Of a stretch of DNA of 64,000 nt, positions 44,503-52,821 are shown piece after piece. Each line of letters opens with the position of its first letter. Position 1 is the stretch's first letter. Below the pieces are notes generated by a model. That model saw only the letters and a program-made list of their open reading frames with translations. It was not told the origin of the DNA and did no database searches. A program made the position numbers and the translations under genes. The stretch comes from Nitrospiraceae bacterium (GTDB taxonomy: Bacteria; Nitrospirota; Nitrospiria; Nitrospirales; Nitrospiraceae): positions 806,001 to 870,000 of the forward strand of contig JAHBWI010000001.1 of assembly GCA_019637075.1 (NCBI GenBank). Direction: 5' to 3'.

Positions 44503-45201
44503 ATGCGCGCGATTATTTTCGATTTCGACGGTGTCATCGCCGATACCGAGCCCCTGCACTTTGCGGCACTGCAACAGGTGCTGGCCGACATCGGAATCAC
44601 GCTCACTGAAGCCGCGTACTATGCCGACTATTTGGGCTTCGACGATCGTGGCTGCTTCACGGCCGCGCTCCAGGCCAATCAACGTCCGATCACGCCGCCG
44701 CTGCTCAAAGACCTCATGGCCCGCAAGGCAACGGCCTATCTCGCCGCCGTCAGGCAACGACTGGTGATTTTTCCCGGCGTGCGGGAACTGGTGCAAGAAG
44801 CGTCGGACCGTTACCACTTGGCCATTGCCTCCGGTGCCTTGCGGCCGGAAATCGAACTCATTCTCGAGGAAGCCGGCATCCGGAAACAGTTTCGCCACAT
44901 CACGAGCGCGGAGGACGTGACCCGAGGCAAACCGGCGCCGGATCCTTTCCTCCACGCGCTCGAGGGGCTCAATCGGGTGGATGGTCGCGCAGCCCTGCAT
45001 GCGAGAGACTGTCTGGTCATCGAGGATTCCCTTCCCGGCATCCGCGCCGCCAAGTCCGCGGGGATGAGGGTACTGGCCGTAGCCAACACCCACACGGTCC
45101 AAGACCTGGCGGAGGCCGACGCCATCACCCATTCGCTGACGGAAACCAGCCTGGCGGAATTGCGGCAACGGCTCTGGGGCACGGCGGATCAGCGGCCATG
45201 A
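44503..45201 (+). CDS. HAD-family phosphatase
   Basis: A 232-residue haloacid dehalogenase-type enzyme of the phosphoglycolate phosphatase/beta-phosphoglucomutase group. The catalytic aspartates D7 and D9 lie in F-D-F-D-G-V-I-A-D-T-E; A-I-A-S-G-A, a Lys in R-G-K-P-A-P-D-P-F and V-I-E-D-S-L-P-G complete the active site. Substrate unknown. The stop overlaps the next gene as ATGA; the four genes 44503-48294 are translationally coupled. Confidence 0.88.
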   Translation: MRAIIFDFDGVIADTEPLHFAALQQVLADIGITLTEAAYYADYLGFDDRGCFTAALQANQRPITPPLLKDLMARKATAYLAAVRQRLVIFPGVRELVQEASDRYHLAIASGALRPEIELILEEAGIRKQFRHITSAEDVTRGKPAPDPFLHALEGLNRVDGRAALHARDCLVIEDSLPGIRAAKSAGMRVLAVANTHTVQDLAEADAITHSLTETSLAELRQRLWGTADQRP

Positions 45202-46127
45202 GGATCTGCTCGCTTGTTCCGGGGGCAACCGAAGTGGTGGCGGCATTGGGATTGGCTCGCGATCTGGTCGGCATCAGCCACGAGTGCGACTATCCTGCGT
45301 CCGTGAACAGCGTCCCGGTAATGGTTCGGCCCAACATCGACAGCGGGCGGTTGAGCAGCGCGCAAATCGACGCGGAAGTCGGCGCCCTCCTCTCTTCCCA
45401 TCGCTCTCTGTATGAATTGGACGAGCCGGGCTTTCGCGCCGCCGCACCGGATCTCATCATCGCGCAAGACCTTTGCGACGTCTGTGCCATCACGCCGCCG
45501 CAACTGCAACAGCTCATCCGCGACCTCACCCCGCAACCGACGGTGCTGTCTCTATCGCCGCATCGCCTGGCGGACATTCTCGACGATGTGTCGGTCATCG
45601 GACGCGCACTTCAGTACGAACAGCAGGCGTCAGCCTTCGCGGCCGGATTGCGCCGACGCCTCGAGCAGGTGAGTCAGGCGGTGGCCGCCGCCAAGCGCCC
45701 CAGAGTCGTCTGCCTGGAATGGCTCTCACCGCTCTATGTCGCGGGCCATTGGGTGCCCGACATGGTGACGGCAGCCGGGGGCGCGGATGCCTTGGGCGTG
45801 GCGGGCGAACCGTCCCGGCGAGTCACATGGGCCGAGGTTCGGGCGGCCGACCCGGACGTGGTCCTGCTCATGCCCTGCGGATTTTCGATTCCACGAGCTC
45901 TGACTGAGCTGACGACGCTCACCAACGAACCGGAGTGGGCAAGCCTCCGCTCCGTCCGGAACGGAGCCGTCTTTCTCATGGACGCGATTTCCTGCTTCAG
46001 CCGTCCCGGCCCTCGAGTCGTCGACGGCATCGAAGCACTCGCCGGCCTCCTTCATCCTGACTGTGTCCAGGCTCCTCCCGCCGAGAGGGCGCTGAGCCTG
46101 CAGGCACTGGTCGGCCAGAAGACATGA
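45198..46127 (+). CDS. BtuF-like cobalamin-binding protein without signal peptide
   Basis: A 309-residue protein of the type III substrate-binding fold used for B12 and siderophore uptake: L-V-P-G-A-T-E near the amino terminus, G-I-S-H-E-C-D-Y-P, D-L-I-I-A-Q-D-L-C-D-V-C and C-L-E-W-L-S-P-L-Y-V-A-G. It begins directly at M-R-I-C-S with no signal peptide, so if the start is right it acts in the cytoplasm, unlike BtuF. No transporter subunits are nearby. It may handle cobalamin, which nrdJ needs, but this is inference. It overlaps both neighbours by four bases. Confidence 0.75.
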   Translation: MRICSLVPGATEVVAALGLARDLVGISHECDYPASVNSVPVMVRPNIDSGRLSSAQIDAEVGALLSSHRSLYELDEPGFRAAAPDLIIAQDLCDVCAITPPQLQQLIRDLTPQPTVLSLSPHRLADILDDVSVIGRALQYEQQASAFAAGLRRRLEQVSQAVAAAKRPRVVCLEWLSPLYVAGHWVPDMVTAAGGADALGVAGEPSRRVTWAEVRAADPDVVLLMPCGFSIPRALTELTTLTNEPEWASLRSVRNGAVFLMDAISCFSRPGPRVVDGIEALAGLLHPDCVQAPPAERALSLQALVGQKT

Positions 46128-46996
46128 CACCAGCACAAGCCCAGGATTACTGCACGACGCTCACCAAGCAGAGCGGCAGCAATTTCTACTATTCGTTCTT
46201 GTTCCTGCCGAAGGCCCGACGCGAAGCCATGTACACGGTCTACGCCTTCTGCAAGGAAGTGGACAACGCGGTCGACGAGCCTCCGCCCGGCAGCAACCCG
46301 CAGCATGAACTCCAGCGATGGCGCAAGGAATTGGATGCGGCCTACCAAGGCACCCCGACCTTTCCCGTAACCGTCAGCCTGGCGCAACATGCCAAGGAAC
46401 TCGGCATTCCGAAAGCTTATTGCGAGGAACTCATCAAAGGCGTGGAGATGGACCTCAGCCGTCTGCGCTACGCTACATTCGACGATCTGTCGCTCTACTG
46501 TTACCGGGTTGCCTCAGTCGTGGGGCTCATCTGCCTCCACGTATTCGGCGCGACCTCGCCGCGGGCGCAAGACTATGCCGTGAACTTGGGGATGGCTTTT
46601 CAATTGACCAACATTCTCAGGGACGTCGGCGGGGACGCGGAGGCCGGGCGCATCTACCTCCCGCAGGAGGACTTGGCGCGCTTCAAATATACCGAGGCGG
46701 ATCTGTTGAGCCGCCGGGAAACCGCCGCGTTCACCGAGTTGATGCGATTCGAGGTGGAACGAGCCAAGGAGTATTACGCCAAGGCCAAACGCGCTCTGGA
46801 GTCATTGTCTCCGCAAGAACAGCGCGCCCTGACCGTCGCGGAAATCATGCGGGCGGTCTACAGCCGGATCCTGCAACGCATCGAAGAATCCGACTACCGA
46901 ATCTTCGGACCGCGCATCTCACTCAAGCCCAGCCACCGCCTTGCGCTCGCTGCGGGCGTGTGGCTCCGCTCCCGCTTTCAACGCGCCGCTTCATGA
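46124..46996 (+). CDS. hpnD: Presqualene diphosphate synthase HpnD
   Basis: A 290-residue squalene/phytoene synthase-fold enzyme. The first aspartate motif E-V-D-N-A-V-D-E (about 46-53) and the second Q-L-T-N-I-L-R-D-V-G-G-D-A (about 161-173) are intact. HpnD condenses two farnesyl diphosphates to presqualene diphosphate in the HpnC/HpnD/HpnE route to squalene. It is coupled to hpnE by an ATGA overlap. A phytoene synthase function is possible, but the hpnE neighbour favours HpnD. Confidence 0.85.
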   Translation: MTPAQAQDYCTTLTKQSGSNFYYSFLFLPKARREAMYTVYAFCKEVDNAVDEPPPGSNPQHELQRWRKELDAAYQGTPTFPVTVSLAQHAKELGIPKAYCEELIKGVEMDLSRLRYATFDDLSLYCYRVASVVGLICLHVFGATSPRAQDYAVNLGMAFQLTNILRDVGGDAEAGRIYLPQEDLARFKYTEADLLSRRETAAFTELMRFEVERAKEYYAKAKRALESLSPQEQRALTVAEIMRAVYSRILQRIEESDYRIFGPRISLKPSHRLALAAGVWLRSRFQRAAS

Positions 46997-48294
46997 GCGG
47001 CCAGGTGCTCATCCTGGGTGGAGGCATCGCGGGACTGACCGCGGCCCTGCACCTGCGTGAGCGCGGCTTTCAGGTGACGGTGACCGAGCAGGCCCCGCAC
47101 GTCGGAGGCCGCCTCAGCCATGCACCGCCGCCCATGCTCCTTGGGGCCCACACCGCCACCTGGGCGCTGCTCAAAGAGCTGGAACAAGAGCCCTCGCTGC
47201 AACGGCTGCGGCATACTCCGATCGAATTTCTTCAGGCCGACGGCGGACGCGTCCAGTTTCTGCATCTCCCCCTACCTTCGCCGTTGAATACGCTGCTCGG
47301 CACGACTCTCTTCCAGGGACTCTCCATGCGGGACCGCTGGCACCTCCTGTCATTCTTGGAGCGGACGTGGGAACAGGATCCCCCGCTCCCGAACGATCTC
47401 GAAATGCGTAGCGCCGACGAGTGGCTTGCCGGGATCGGACAGTCCGAACAGGCGCGGCGCGGCGTCTGGAATACCCTCTCCCGATTTCTGCTCGGTGCGT
47501 CGCTGGCGCAAGCGTCCGCCGCCATCTTCATGCGAACCCTGCGGCGAAGCTTCTTTACCGGTGCGCGCGCCACCAAAATGATCGTTCCCCAGCAGAACGC
47601 CGCAGCCTGCCTGATTGCGCCTCTCAAGGCTCGACTCGATGCCATGGGAGTCGTATTCCAATTCAATAGGACGGCGAGTCACATTCGATTCGATTCCGAT
47701 CGAGTCTCTTCCGTTCAATTTACCGATCGTCAATCGTTTACGGCCGACTGGTATATCAGCGCCTTACCGCGTCGGCATCTCACCGCTCTGCTCTCGGAAC
47801 GGGTCGTGACGCACTATGCCTATTTCCAACAACTTGGACGCCTCACGGAATCGCCGCTGGTCCTCGTGCACCTCCACCTTGACCAGCCGAGTACGGAGAC
47901 GCAGGTCACGCTCCTCGAACAGCGCCCGTTCCATTGGCTGATCTGCCAGCCGGATCACACGCTGCAAGCCCAGACCTCCAACGTCTGGGCCGTTGCAGTG
48001 GGGGCTCCTGAGTTAGCGGCCAAGGACGACCGGGATCTGATCAGCATGGCCACCGAAGAGGTACGACGCGCTTTCCATTCCCCAATCCCGGCGCCGATCC
48101 TGCGATCCCGATGCCATCGCGAGGAGCGAGGCATCCTCGACGTGGGTCCCGGCGCACAACAACACCGCCCCCTTCCGCAAAGTCCCTTTCGAAATTTCCT
48201 GATCGCAGGCGATTGGACCGACACAGGGTGGCCGGCGGTGCTGGAATCCGCCATCCTGAGCGGCCAACGCTGTGCGGCAGCGGTGGGAGCCTAG
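46993..48294 (+). CDS. hpnE: Hydroxysqualene dehydroxylase HpnE
   Basis: A 433-residue FAD-dependent amine-oxidase-fold protein. The dinucleotide motif I-L-G-G-G-I-A-G-L-T-A-A-L-H-L-R-E-R-G sits at the amino terminus, followed by H-V-G-G-R-L. HpnE removes the hydroxyl of hydroxysqualene to give squalene for hopanoids. No hpnC gene adjoins hpnD in this window, though it usually does. The carboxy terminus has the FAD-binding A-G-D-W-T-D-T-G-W-P. Confidence 0.88.
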   Translation: MSGQVLILGGGIAGLTAALHLRERGFQVTVTEQAPHVGGRLSHAPPPMLLGAHTATWALLKELEQEPSLQRLRHTPIEFLQADGGRVQFLHLPLPSPLNTLLGTTLFQGLSMRDRWHLLSFLERTWEQDPPLPNDLEMRSADEWLAGIGQSEQARRGVWNTLSRFLLGASLAQASAAIFMRTLRRSFFTGARATKMIVPQQNAAACLIAPLKARLDAMGVVFQFNRTASHIRFDSDRVSSVQFTDRQSFTADWYISALPRRHLTALLSERVVTHYAYFQQLGRLTESPLVLVHLHLDQPSTETQVTLLEQRPFHWLICQPDHTLQAQTSNVWAVAVGAPELAAKDDRDLISMATEEVRRAFHSPIPAPILRSRCHREERGILDVGPGAQQHRPLPQSPFRNFLIAGDWTDTGWPAVLESAILSGQRCAAAVGA

Positions 48295-48349
48295 CGCTCA
48301 TCTTCTGATTGAGGGTAGTAACGTGATCGAGGAAGGAGTACAAGAAGTG

Positions 48350-48706
48350 ATGCAGCAGAAGAGACAGCTGCCGACCGCGCGTATTCTCTGGAATGCTGGG
48401 ACCTTGCGGATGCGAGTGTTGGCCGCTTGCGCGGCCCTGCTCCTCCTGGCCGGTTGCCGATCTTCCGCAGCCCCGATCCCACCGAGAGAACGGACCGAGG
48501 CGGAGATTCAGCGCGACCTCTACGAATGCGACCGATTGGCATCACTCGGCAACGAACATCACTTCTGGGGCTCCGGTCCACCGGGATCTCAAAGCCCGTA
48601 TAGCCCCGGAGGTTATCGCGACAACCTCCGCCAGTGGAACGGCATGACCGCGACGAACATGTCTCGTGAAACCTGCCTGGCCTCGAAAGGCTACCGGGTC
48701 GAGTAG
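48350..48706 (+). CDS. Small lipoprotein
   Basis: A 118-residue lipoprotein. After a basic stretch the hydrophobic core (VLAACAALLLLAGC) ends in lipobox L-A-G-C. The mature part is short, polar and has a few Gly, Tyr and Cys residues (Y-E-C-D-R; C-L-A-S-K-G-Y-R-V-E), like the common C-terminal C-x-x-x-K-G-Y motif of small outer-membrane lipoproteins. ATG 48350 was chosen, with AAGGAG upstream; ATG 48410 closer to the signal is possible. Function unknown. Confidence 0.6.
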   Translation: MQQKRQLPTARILWNAGTLRMRVLAACAALLLLAGCRSSAAPIPPRERTEAEIQRDLYECDRLASLGNEHHFWGSGPPGSQSPYSPGGYRDNLRQWNGMTATNMSRETCLASKGYRVE

Positions 48707-48804
48707 TCCGACGGCTACGAATCGAGCACGGTAGCCCGTTCCTCCACCATTGACATCCCCACCTGCCGAGCCTAAGATGCGCTCCAATCTTTTCGGCGGG
48801 ATCC

Positions 48805-49479
48805 ATGCAGGCTTCTCTCACACCGCTCCAACAGCTCGCCGCCTCACTCCACAACTGTCAGCGCTGCAAACTGGCCAAGCTCGGCCGCAGCCAGGTGGTC
48901 TTCGGTGTGGGGAACCCCCATGCCTCGATCATGTTCGTGGGGGAAGCGCCCGGGCAAAACGAAGATCTCAAGGGCGAGCCCTTCGTCGGCGCGGCGGGGA
49001 AGCTGCTGAACGACCTGCTGCAATCGGCGGGGCTCTCGCGCGATGAGATCTACATCGCCAACGTCATCAAGTGCCGCCCCCCGAACAATCGGGACCCGGA
49101 ACCGGACGAAGTGGATACCTGTAAGCCGTTCCTGCTCCAGCAAATCCAGATGATCCGTCCGAAGCTGGTGTGTACGTTGGGCAACTGGGCGACTCAGACC
49201 CTGCTCGAACGTAAGGTGGGGATCACGAAGGTGAAGGCCCAGGCGTTTTACTTGAAAGATTTTGTGATCTTCCCCCTGCTGCACCCGGCAGCGGCGCTGC
49301 ACCAGGGAAACCTGCTCCCGGTGCTCAAGGAAGATTTCAAGAAGCTGAAAGACTTTTTGGACAAGCACTCCCAGTCGACCGCAAACACCACAACTCAGCC
49401 TGCAGCTCCTTCACCAGCTCGTTCGCTGCACATCGAGCCTCCGGCAGCACCGGCCCAACAAATGGATCTCTTCTCGTAG
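48805..49479 (+). CDS. Type 4 uracil-DNA glycosylase
   Basis: A 224-residue base-excision enzyme with an iron-sulfur cluster. Motif G-E-A-P-G-Q-N-E-D (about 46-54), the cluster cysteines (C18, C21, then C in I-K-C-R-P-P and C in D-T-C-K-P) and the late H-P-A-A-A-L are all present, as in the family 4 enzymes of thermophiles and other bacteria that remove uracil from DNA. The last 35 residues are a Pro/Ala/Thr-rich tail that is not part of the fold. Confidence 0.93.
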   Translation: MQASLTPLQQLAASLHNCQRCKLAKLGRSQVVFGVGNPHASIMFVGEAPGQNEDLKGEPFVGAAGKLLNDLLQSAGLSRDEIYIANVIKCRPPNNRDPEPDEVDTCKPFLLQQIQMIRPKLVCTLGNWATQTLLERKVGITKVKAQAFYLKDFVIFPLLHPAAALHQGNLLPVLKEDFKKLKDFLDKHSQSTANTTTQPAAPSPARSLHIEPPAAPAQQMDLFS

Positions 49480-49843
49480 ACGCGTCTCTCGTGGCCCATA
49501 TCTCGTCGCTCGCCACTCCTTCTGCGATGGAGGAAATGCCGCGCGCGACGACAGATGCGCTGAATGGGAAGCAGGACCCGCAGGAACTGGATTCGGTGTA
49601 GGTCAAACGAATCCAATTGAGCGACATGTACATTCGAGCGGGTGCCGCGGCGATCTGGCGCCCCGCTGCGCGCAGCGTAAGGGCCCCACTGGGTGATGGG
49701 TGGAGCGAGGCCGGACGCGCTGGATTGGGTATGAGACCTGCGGTGGTCGTGGACCACTGAGCAAATTGTGGCTAAAACGAAAATGCCGCGAGACCACTAG
49801 ATAGCGGCATCGCGGCAATCCGCAACCGTCTGACCGGTAAGTA
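49480..49843. other. Convergent intergenic region
   Basis: No gene, tRNA or known RNA was found in these 364 bases between the uracil-DNA glycosylase and a minus-strand gene. The only clear structure is a 7-base inverted repeat ATGCCGC/GCGGCAT with a 14-base loop (49783-49810), which could be a weak terminator for either strand. Confidence 0.4.
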
Positions 49844-50299
49844 CTAGGCTTTCGATTCGATCTTTTCCGACTTCTCGGAGTCCGCAGCCTCGCCGCCGTC
49901 TTCTTCGGCCGGCTTTTCCTCTTCCGGCTGTTCGAACCAGGCCACCAACATTTCTTCCCACCAGGCCTCGTCCACCGAAGGGCCCGGATCGGTGCCTAAG
50001 AAGGCGACGTCGTCCTTGGTGATGCCCTCGCCCACCTGATTCGGCTGGAACTTGGCGCGGTCGATGACTTCCTTGGTGGCGTAGCCGCCGATGATCCAGG
50101 AATCCGGATCGGCCCGCCGAGACTTATAGGCTTTGAGCCCGAGCTTCAGATACATGAAGATCTTTTGCTGCTGCTCGTCGCCGACCCCGCTCTGCGGTAG
50201 GCTGAGCGTTTTTTCGATCTTCTTTCTCCAATGCCGATCGTCATAGCGCGACGTGATCAGCTGGAGCATCAATTTTCCCAGTTCCGCATCAAGTGCCAT
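49844..50299 (-). CDS. Unrecognised small protein with acidic tail
   Basis: A 151-residue protein. The first 110 residues are helical (M-A-L-D-A-E-L-G-K-L-M-L-Q-L) with a conserved-looking centre (W-I-I-G-G-Y-A-T-K-E-V-I), then W-W-E-E-M-L-V-A-W-F and a Glu/Lys-rich tail of about 30 residues. The ATG at 50299 follows AGAGGGAAC. It overlaps the preceding gene by 11 bases. I do not recognise the family. Confidence 0.6.
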   Translation of the reverse strand: MALDAELGKLMLQLITSRYDDRHWRKKIEKTLSLPQSGVGDEQQQKIFMYLKLGLKAYKSRRADPDSWIIGGYATKEVIDRAKFQPNQVGEGITKDDVAFLGTDPGPSVDEAWWEEMLVAWFEQPEEEKPAEEDGGEAADSEKSEKIESKA

Positions 50300-50597
50300 G
50301 TTCCCTCTCCGGTTGCTCGTCTTCGTGAAGATCGACCGTATCGCGAAGCCCTTCGGCCTCCAACAGTTCCTTGGCAGCCTTATGCTGCGCGACCGGCACG
50401 TGAAAAAACAACCCCGTGTACGTCCCCCCGAAGAGGGTACCGAGGATGGAATCGTTCCGGTACTCTTCCAACTCAACGGCATAGTCGACGCCCGCACCGT
50501 TCAGGGTCGACTCAGCCGCCTCTGCGTCCCTCGTCGTGCCGGCGATGTAGACCAGGCCGAGCGGCTCCGCAAATGACGCCAACCCTCGTCGTGCCAT
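50289..50597 (-). CDS. Small DUF2007-like protein
   Basis: A 102-residue protein. The alternating pattern (LVYIAGTTRDAEAAESTLNG, then A-G-V-D-Y-A-V) and the later A-x-x-A-K-E-L-L resemble the ferredoxin-like DUF2007 family, thought to bind a small ligand. The ATG at 50597 follows AGGTGGGC. It overlaps the next gene (ATG 50299) by 11 bases and follows the dienelactone hydrolase by 15 bases. Confidence 0.6.
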   Translation of the reverse strand: MARRGLASFAEPLGLVYIAGTTRDAEAAESTLNGAGVDYAVELEEYRNDSILGTLFGGTYTGLFFHVPVAQHKAAKELLEAEGLRDTVDLHEDEQPEREHGT

Positions 50598-50612
50598 TCC
50601 GGCCCACCTGCC

Positions 50613-51317
50613 TCAGGCCTTGAGGTATTGCTGAAAAAACGCCATCGCCCTGCCCCAGGCATCCTTGGCCTCCGCCGGACGATAGACTTCTTTCCGCGTA
50701 TCGTTGAAAAACGCGTGCGTCGCCCCGGGGTACGTTTTGATCTCACCAACCTTCTGGTACTTTTTCAGGGCCCCGGCCAACCGTTGCACGTCGGCCTTCG
50801 TGATCCAGCCATCGTCTTCGCCGTAAATGTAGAGAATGGGGCAGGCCAACTGCTGCAGGGGCGCATCCGGATTCGGCACCTGTCCATAGAAAGGAACGGC
50901 GGCCTTCAACTCCTTCGTCTCGCAAGGCAGCCGCAACGCATACGATCCCCCCATACAGAATCCCATGACCCCCAAGCGGGCGGCATCGACTTCCGGCACG
51001 GACTTGAGGTAGGTGATCGTGGCCAAGAGATCTTTGATCCCGTCTTCCTGCTTCAGCCGGTTCATCAACTCACCGGCTTCGTTCGGATTCTTTGTCACGA
51101 CGTGACCGAAGCGCGAGTAGAGATCCGGTGCGATGGCCACGTAGCCGGCAGCGGCGCAGCGGCGGGCAATGTCCTTCACATGGTCATTGAGCCCCCACCA
51201 CTCCTGCACTACGATCAGCGCGGGAAGTTTGCCTTTACTATCCGGTGCCGCCACATAAGACGACAATTGGACGCCCGCTCCGGGAAATTGCACCGTCGTC
51301 TCGCGAATGGTCCCCAA
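50613..51317 (-). CDS. Dienelactone hydrolase family protein
   Basis: A 234-residue alpha/beta hydrolase. The nucleophile lies in G-F-C-M-G-G-S (Cys in place of Ser, as in dienelactone hydrolases), with the acid Asp in Y-G-E-D-D-G-W-I and His in G-A-T-H-A-F. Such enzymes hydrolyse lactones or esters; the true substrate is unknown. The start is TTG 51317 directly behind GGAGGTACC. It begins a short run of three genes on the minus strand. Confidence 0.88.
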   Translation of the reverse strand: MGTIRETTVQFPGAGVQLSSYVAAPDSKGKLPALIVVQEWWGLNDHVKDIARRCAAAGYVAIAPDLYSRFGHVVTKNPNEAGELMNRLKQEDGIKDLLATITYLKSVPEVDAARLGVMGFCMGGSYALRLPCETKELKAAVPFYGQVPNPDAPLQQLACPILYIYGEDDGWITKADVQRLAGALKKYQKVGEIKTYPGATHAFFNDTRKEVYRPAEAKDAWGRAMAFFQQYLKA

Positions 51318-51363
51318 GGTACCTCCAGAACTGACTAGCGCCGGTGGCGCGAACTGACTCTCC

Positions 51364-51384
51364 GCAGGATGCTCAAAAAGTTCG
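51364..51384. repeat. Short remnant of the dispersed repeat
   Basis: GCAGGATGCTCAAAAAGTTC matches the complement of the sequence at 44282-44300 (GCGTTTTCAACATCCTGCT) and lies between the dienelactone hydrolase and tldE, at an intergenic position as the other copies. Confidence 0.3.
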
Positions 51385-51459
51385 TGCGGCCGGCGGTAAA
51401 AGGGTTAGACCCGATCATGCGGCTCTCACCATATGCCATACGCCATCAGCTATGGGCTC

Positions 51460-52818
51460 TTAGGATCCGGCGATGGTCATGTCCGCCAGCTTGATCGTCG
51501 GACTCGCTACACGGCCGCGAAAAACCAAATCCGAGCCGATCGTTTCAATCCCGGCATACATGCGCTTCAGGTTGCCGGCGATCGTGATCTCCTCAACCGG
51601 GTAGGCCAATTCTCCGTTCTCGATCCAGAACCCGCTGGCCCCGCGCGAATAATCGCCTGTGACCATATTGATGCCGAAGCCGATCAGATCCGTGACATAC
51701 AGTCCATGCTTCACCGAGGCGATGATTTCCTCCGGGCTCTTGGTGCCGGGGACCATGTAAAAATTGGTCGGGCCTGCGGAGGGGCTTTCGCCGATGCTGC
51801 GCGAGGCGTTGCCCGTCGAAGGCAGTCCCAGCTTCTTCCCCGAGTAGGTATCGAGCAGATAGCTGGTCAGCCGCCCCCGTTCGACCACAGCCTGCTTCCG
51901 GGTCGGCAAGCCTTCTCCGTCAAACGGGCGCGTACCGAGACCGCCCGGCAATCGGCCGTCATCATAAATCGTCACGAACTCCGGCGCGATCTGCTGGCCC
52001 AATTGCCCGATCAAGAACGAGGCCCCCTTGTACAGTGCGTATCCGGACAAACCGCTGCAGAGATGGCCGAGCAGGCTGCCCGCTATTTCCTGTTCGAAAA
52101 TCACCGGCGCGCTGCAAGTCGGGACCTTGCGCGCCCCAAGCCGGCGGAGGGTGCGACGCGCCGCCTCTTTTCCGATCACATCGGGGCTCTCCAATTTGGC
52201 GAACGACCGATGCACACCGTACCAGTAGTCACGCTGCATCCCGCCCGCGTCGGATGCGACGGGTGTCACCGAGAGAGAAAAGCTGCTGTTTCGGTACTGA
52301 CCGAGAAACCCGTGGCTGTTGGCCAAGACGATTCGGCCGGACGACGAGTCACAATCGGCGCCCTCGCTGTTCGTAATCCGCGGGTCTGCCGCGAAAGCCG
52401 CACGCTCGGCCCGCAACGCGAGGTCGATCTGCTGATCCGTCTGCAGCGTGGTGGGGTCGTAAATTTGCAGGTCGCCGCATTCGCCCGCATACTGTCCCGG
52501 CTCCGGTAGTCCGGACACCGGATCTTCGACGACGGCCTGTGCCAGCGCACAGGTTTCCCCCACGAACCGATCCAACGCCTCGCGCGAAAAATCCGAGGTC
52601 GAAGCGCTCGCAGACCGGGCGCCGAAGAACACGCGCAGGCCCAGCCGCTTTTCTTTCGCCTTGGTCAAACGATCCACCGCCGCCATTCGAACTTGGACCG
52701 ACAGCGTCTCGCCGTCGGCGACCATGACGTCCGCGGCCGTGGCACCGCATTGCTTGGCGCGAGCCAGCAGATCCTGCGCCAACTCTCGATAGTCCCATTG
52801 CGTGGTCAGTTGTGTCAT
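51460..52818 (-). CDS. pmbA: Metalloprotease-associated protein TldE (PmbA)
   Basis: A 452-residue TldD/PmbA-family protein. It carries the family pattern (E-T-L-S-V-Q-V-R, L-L-D-T-Y-S-G-K-K-L, G-T-K-S-P-E-E-I-I, G-I-N-M-V-T-G-D-Y-S-R-G-A-S-G-F-W) but lacks the HExxxH zinc site, as expected of the TldE partner. With TldD it forms a heterodimer that degrades unfolded peptides. The gap to tldD is three bases. Confidence 0.94.
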   Translation of the reverse strand: MTQLTTQWDYRELAQDLLARAKQCGATAADVMVADGETLSVQVRMAAVDRLTKAKEKRLGLRVFFGARSASASTSDFSREALDRFVGETCALAQAVVEDPVSGLPEPGQYAGECGDLQIYDPTTLQTDQQIDLALRAERAAFAADPRITNSEGADCDSSSGRIVLANSHGFLGQYRNSSFSLSVTPVASDAGGMQRDYWYGVHRSFAKLESPDVIGKEAARRTLRRLGARKVPTCSAPVIFEQEIAGSLLGHLCSGLSGYALYKGASFLIGQLGQQIAPEFVTIYDDGRLPGGLGTRPFDGEGLPTRKQAVVERGRLTSYLLDTYSGKKLGLPSTGNASRSIGESPSAGPTNFYMVPGTKSPEEIIASVKHGLYVTDLIGFGINMVTGDYSRGASGFWIENGELAYPVEEITIAGNLKRMYAGIETIGSDLVFRGRVASPTIKLADMTIAGS

Positions 52819-52821
52819 CGT

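Noticed and set aside
49480-49843. A small RNA or tRNA in the convergent gap
   Set aside because: No cloverleaf, T-loop sequence or strong promoter-terminator pair is visible.
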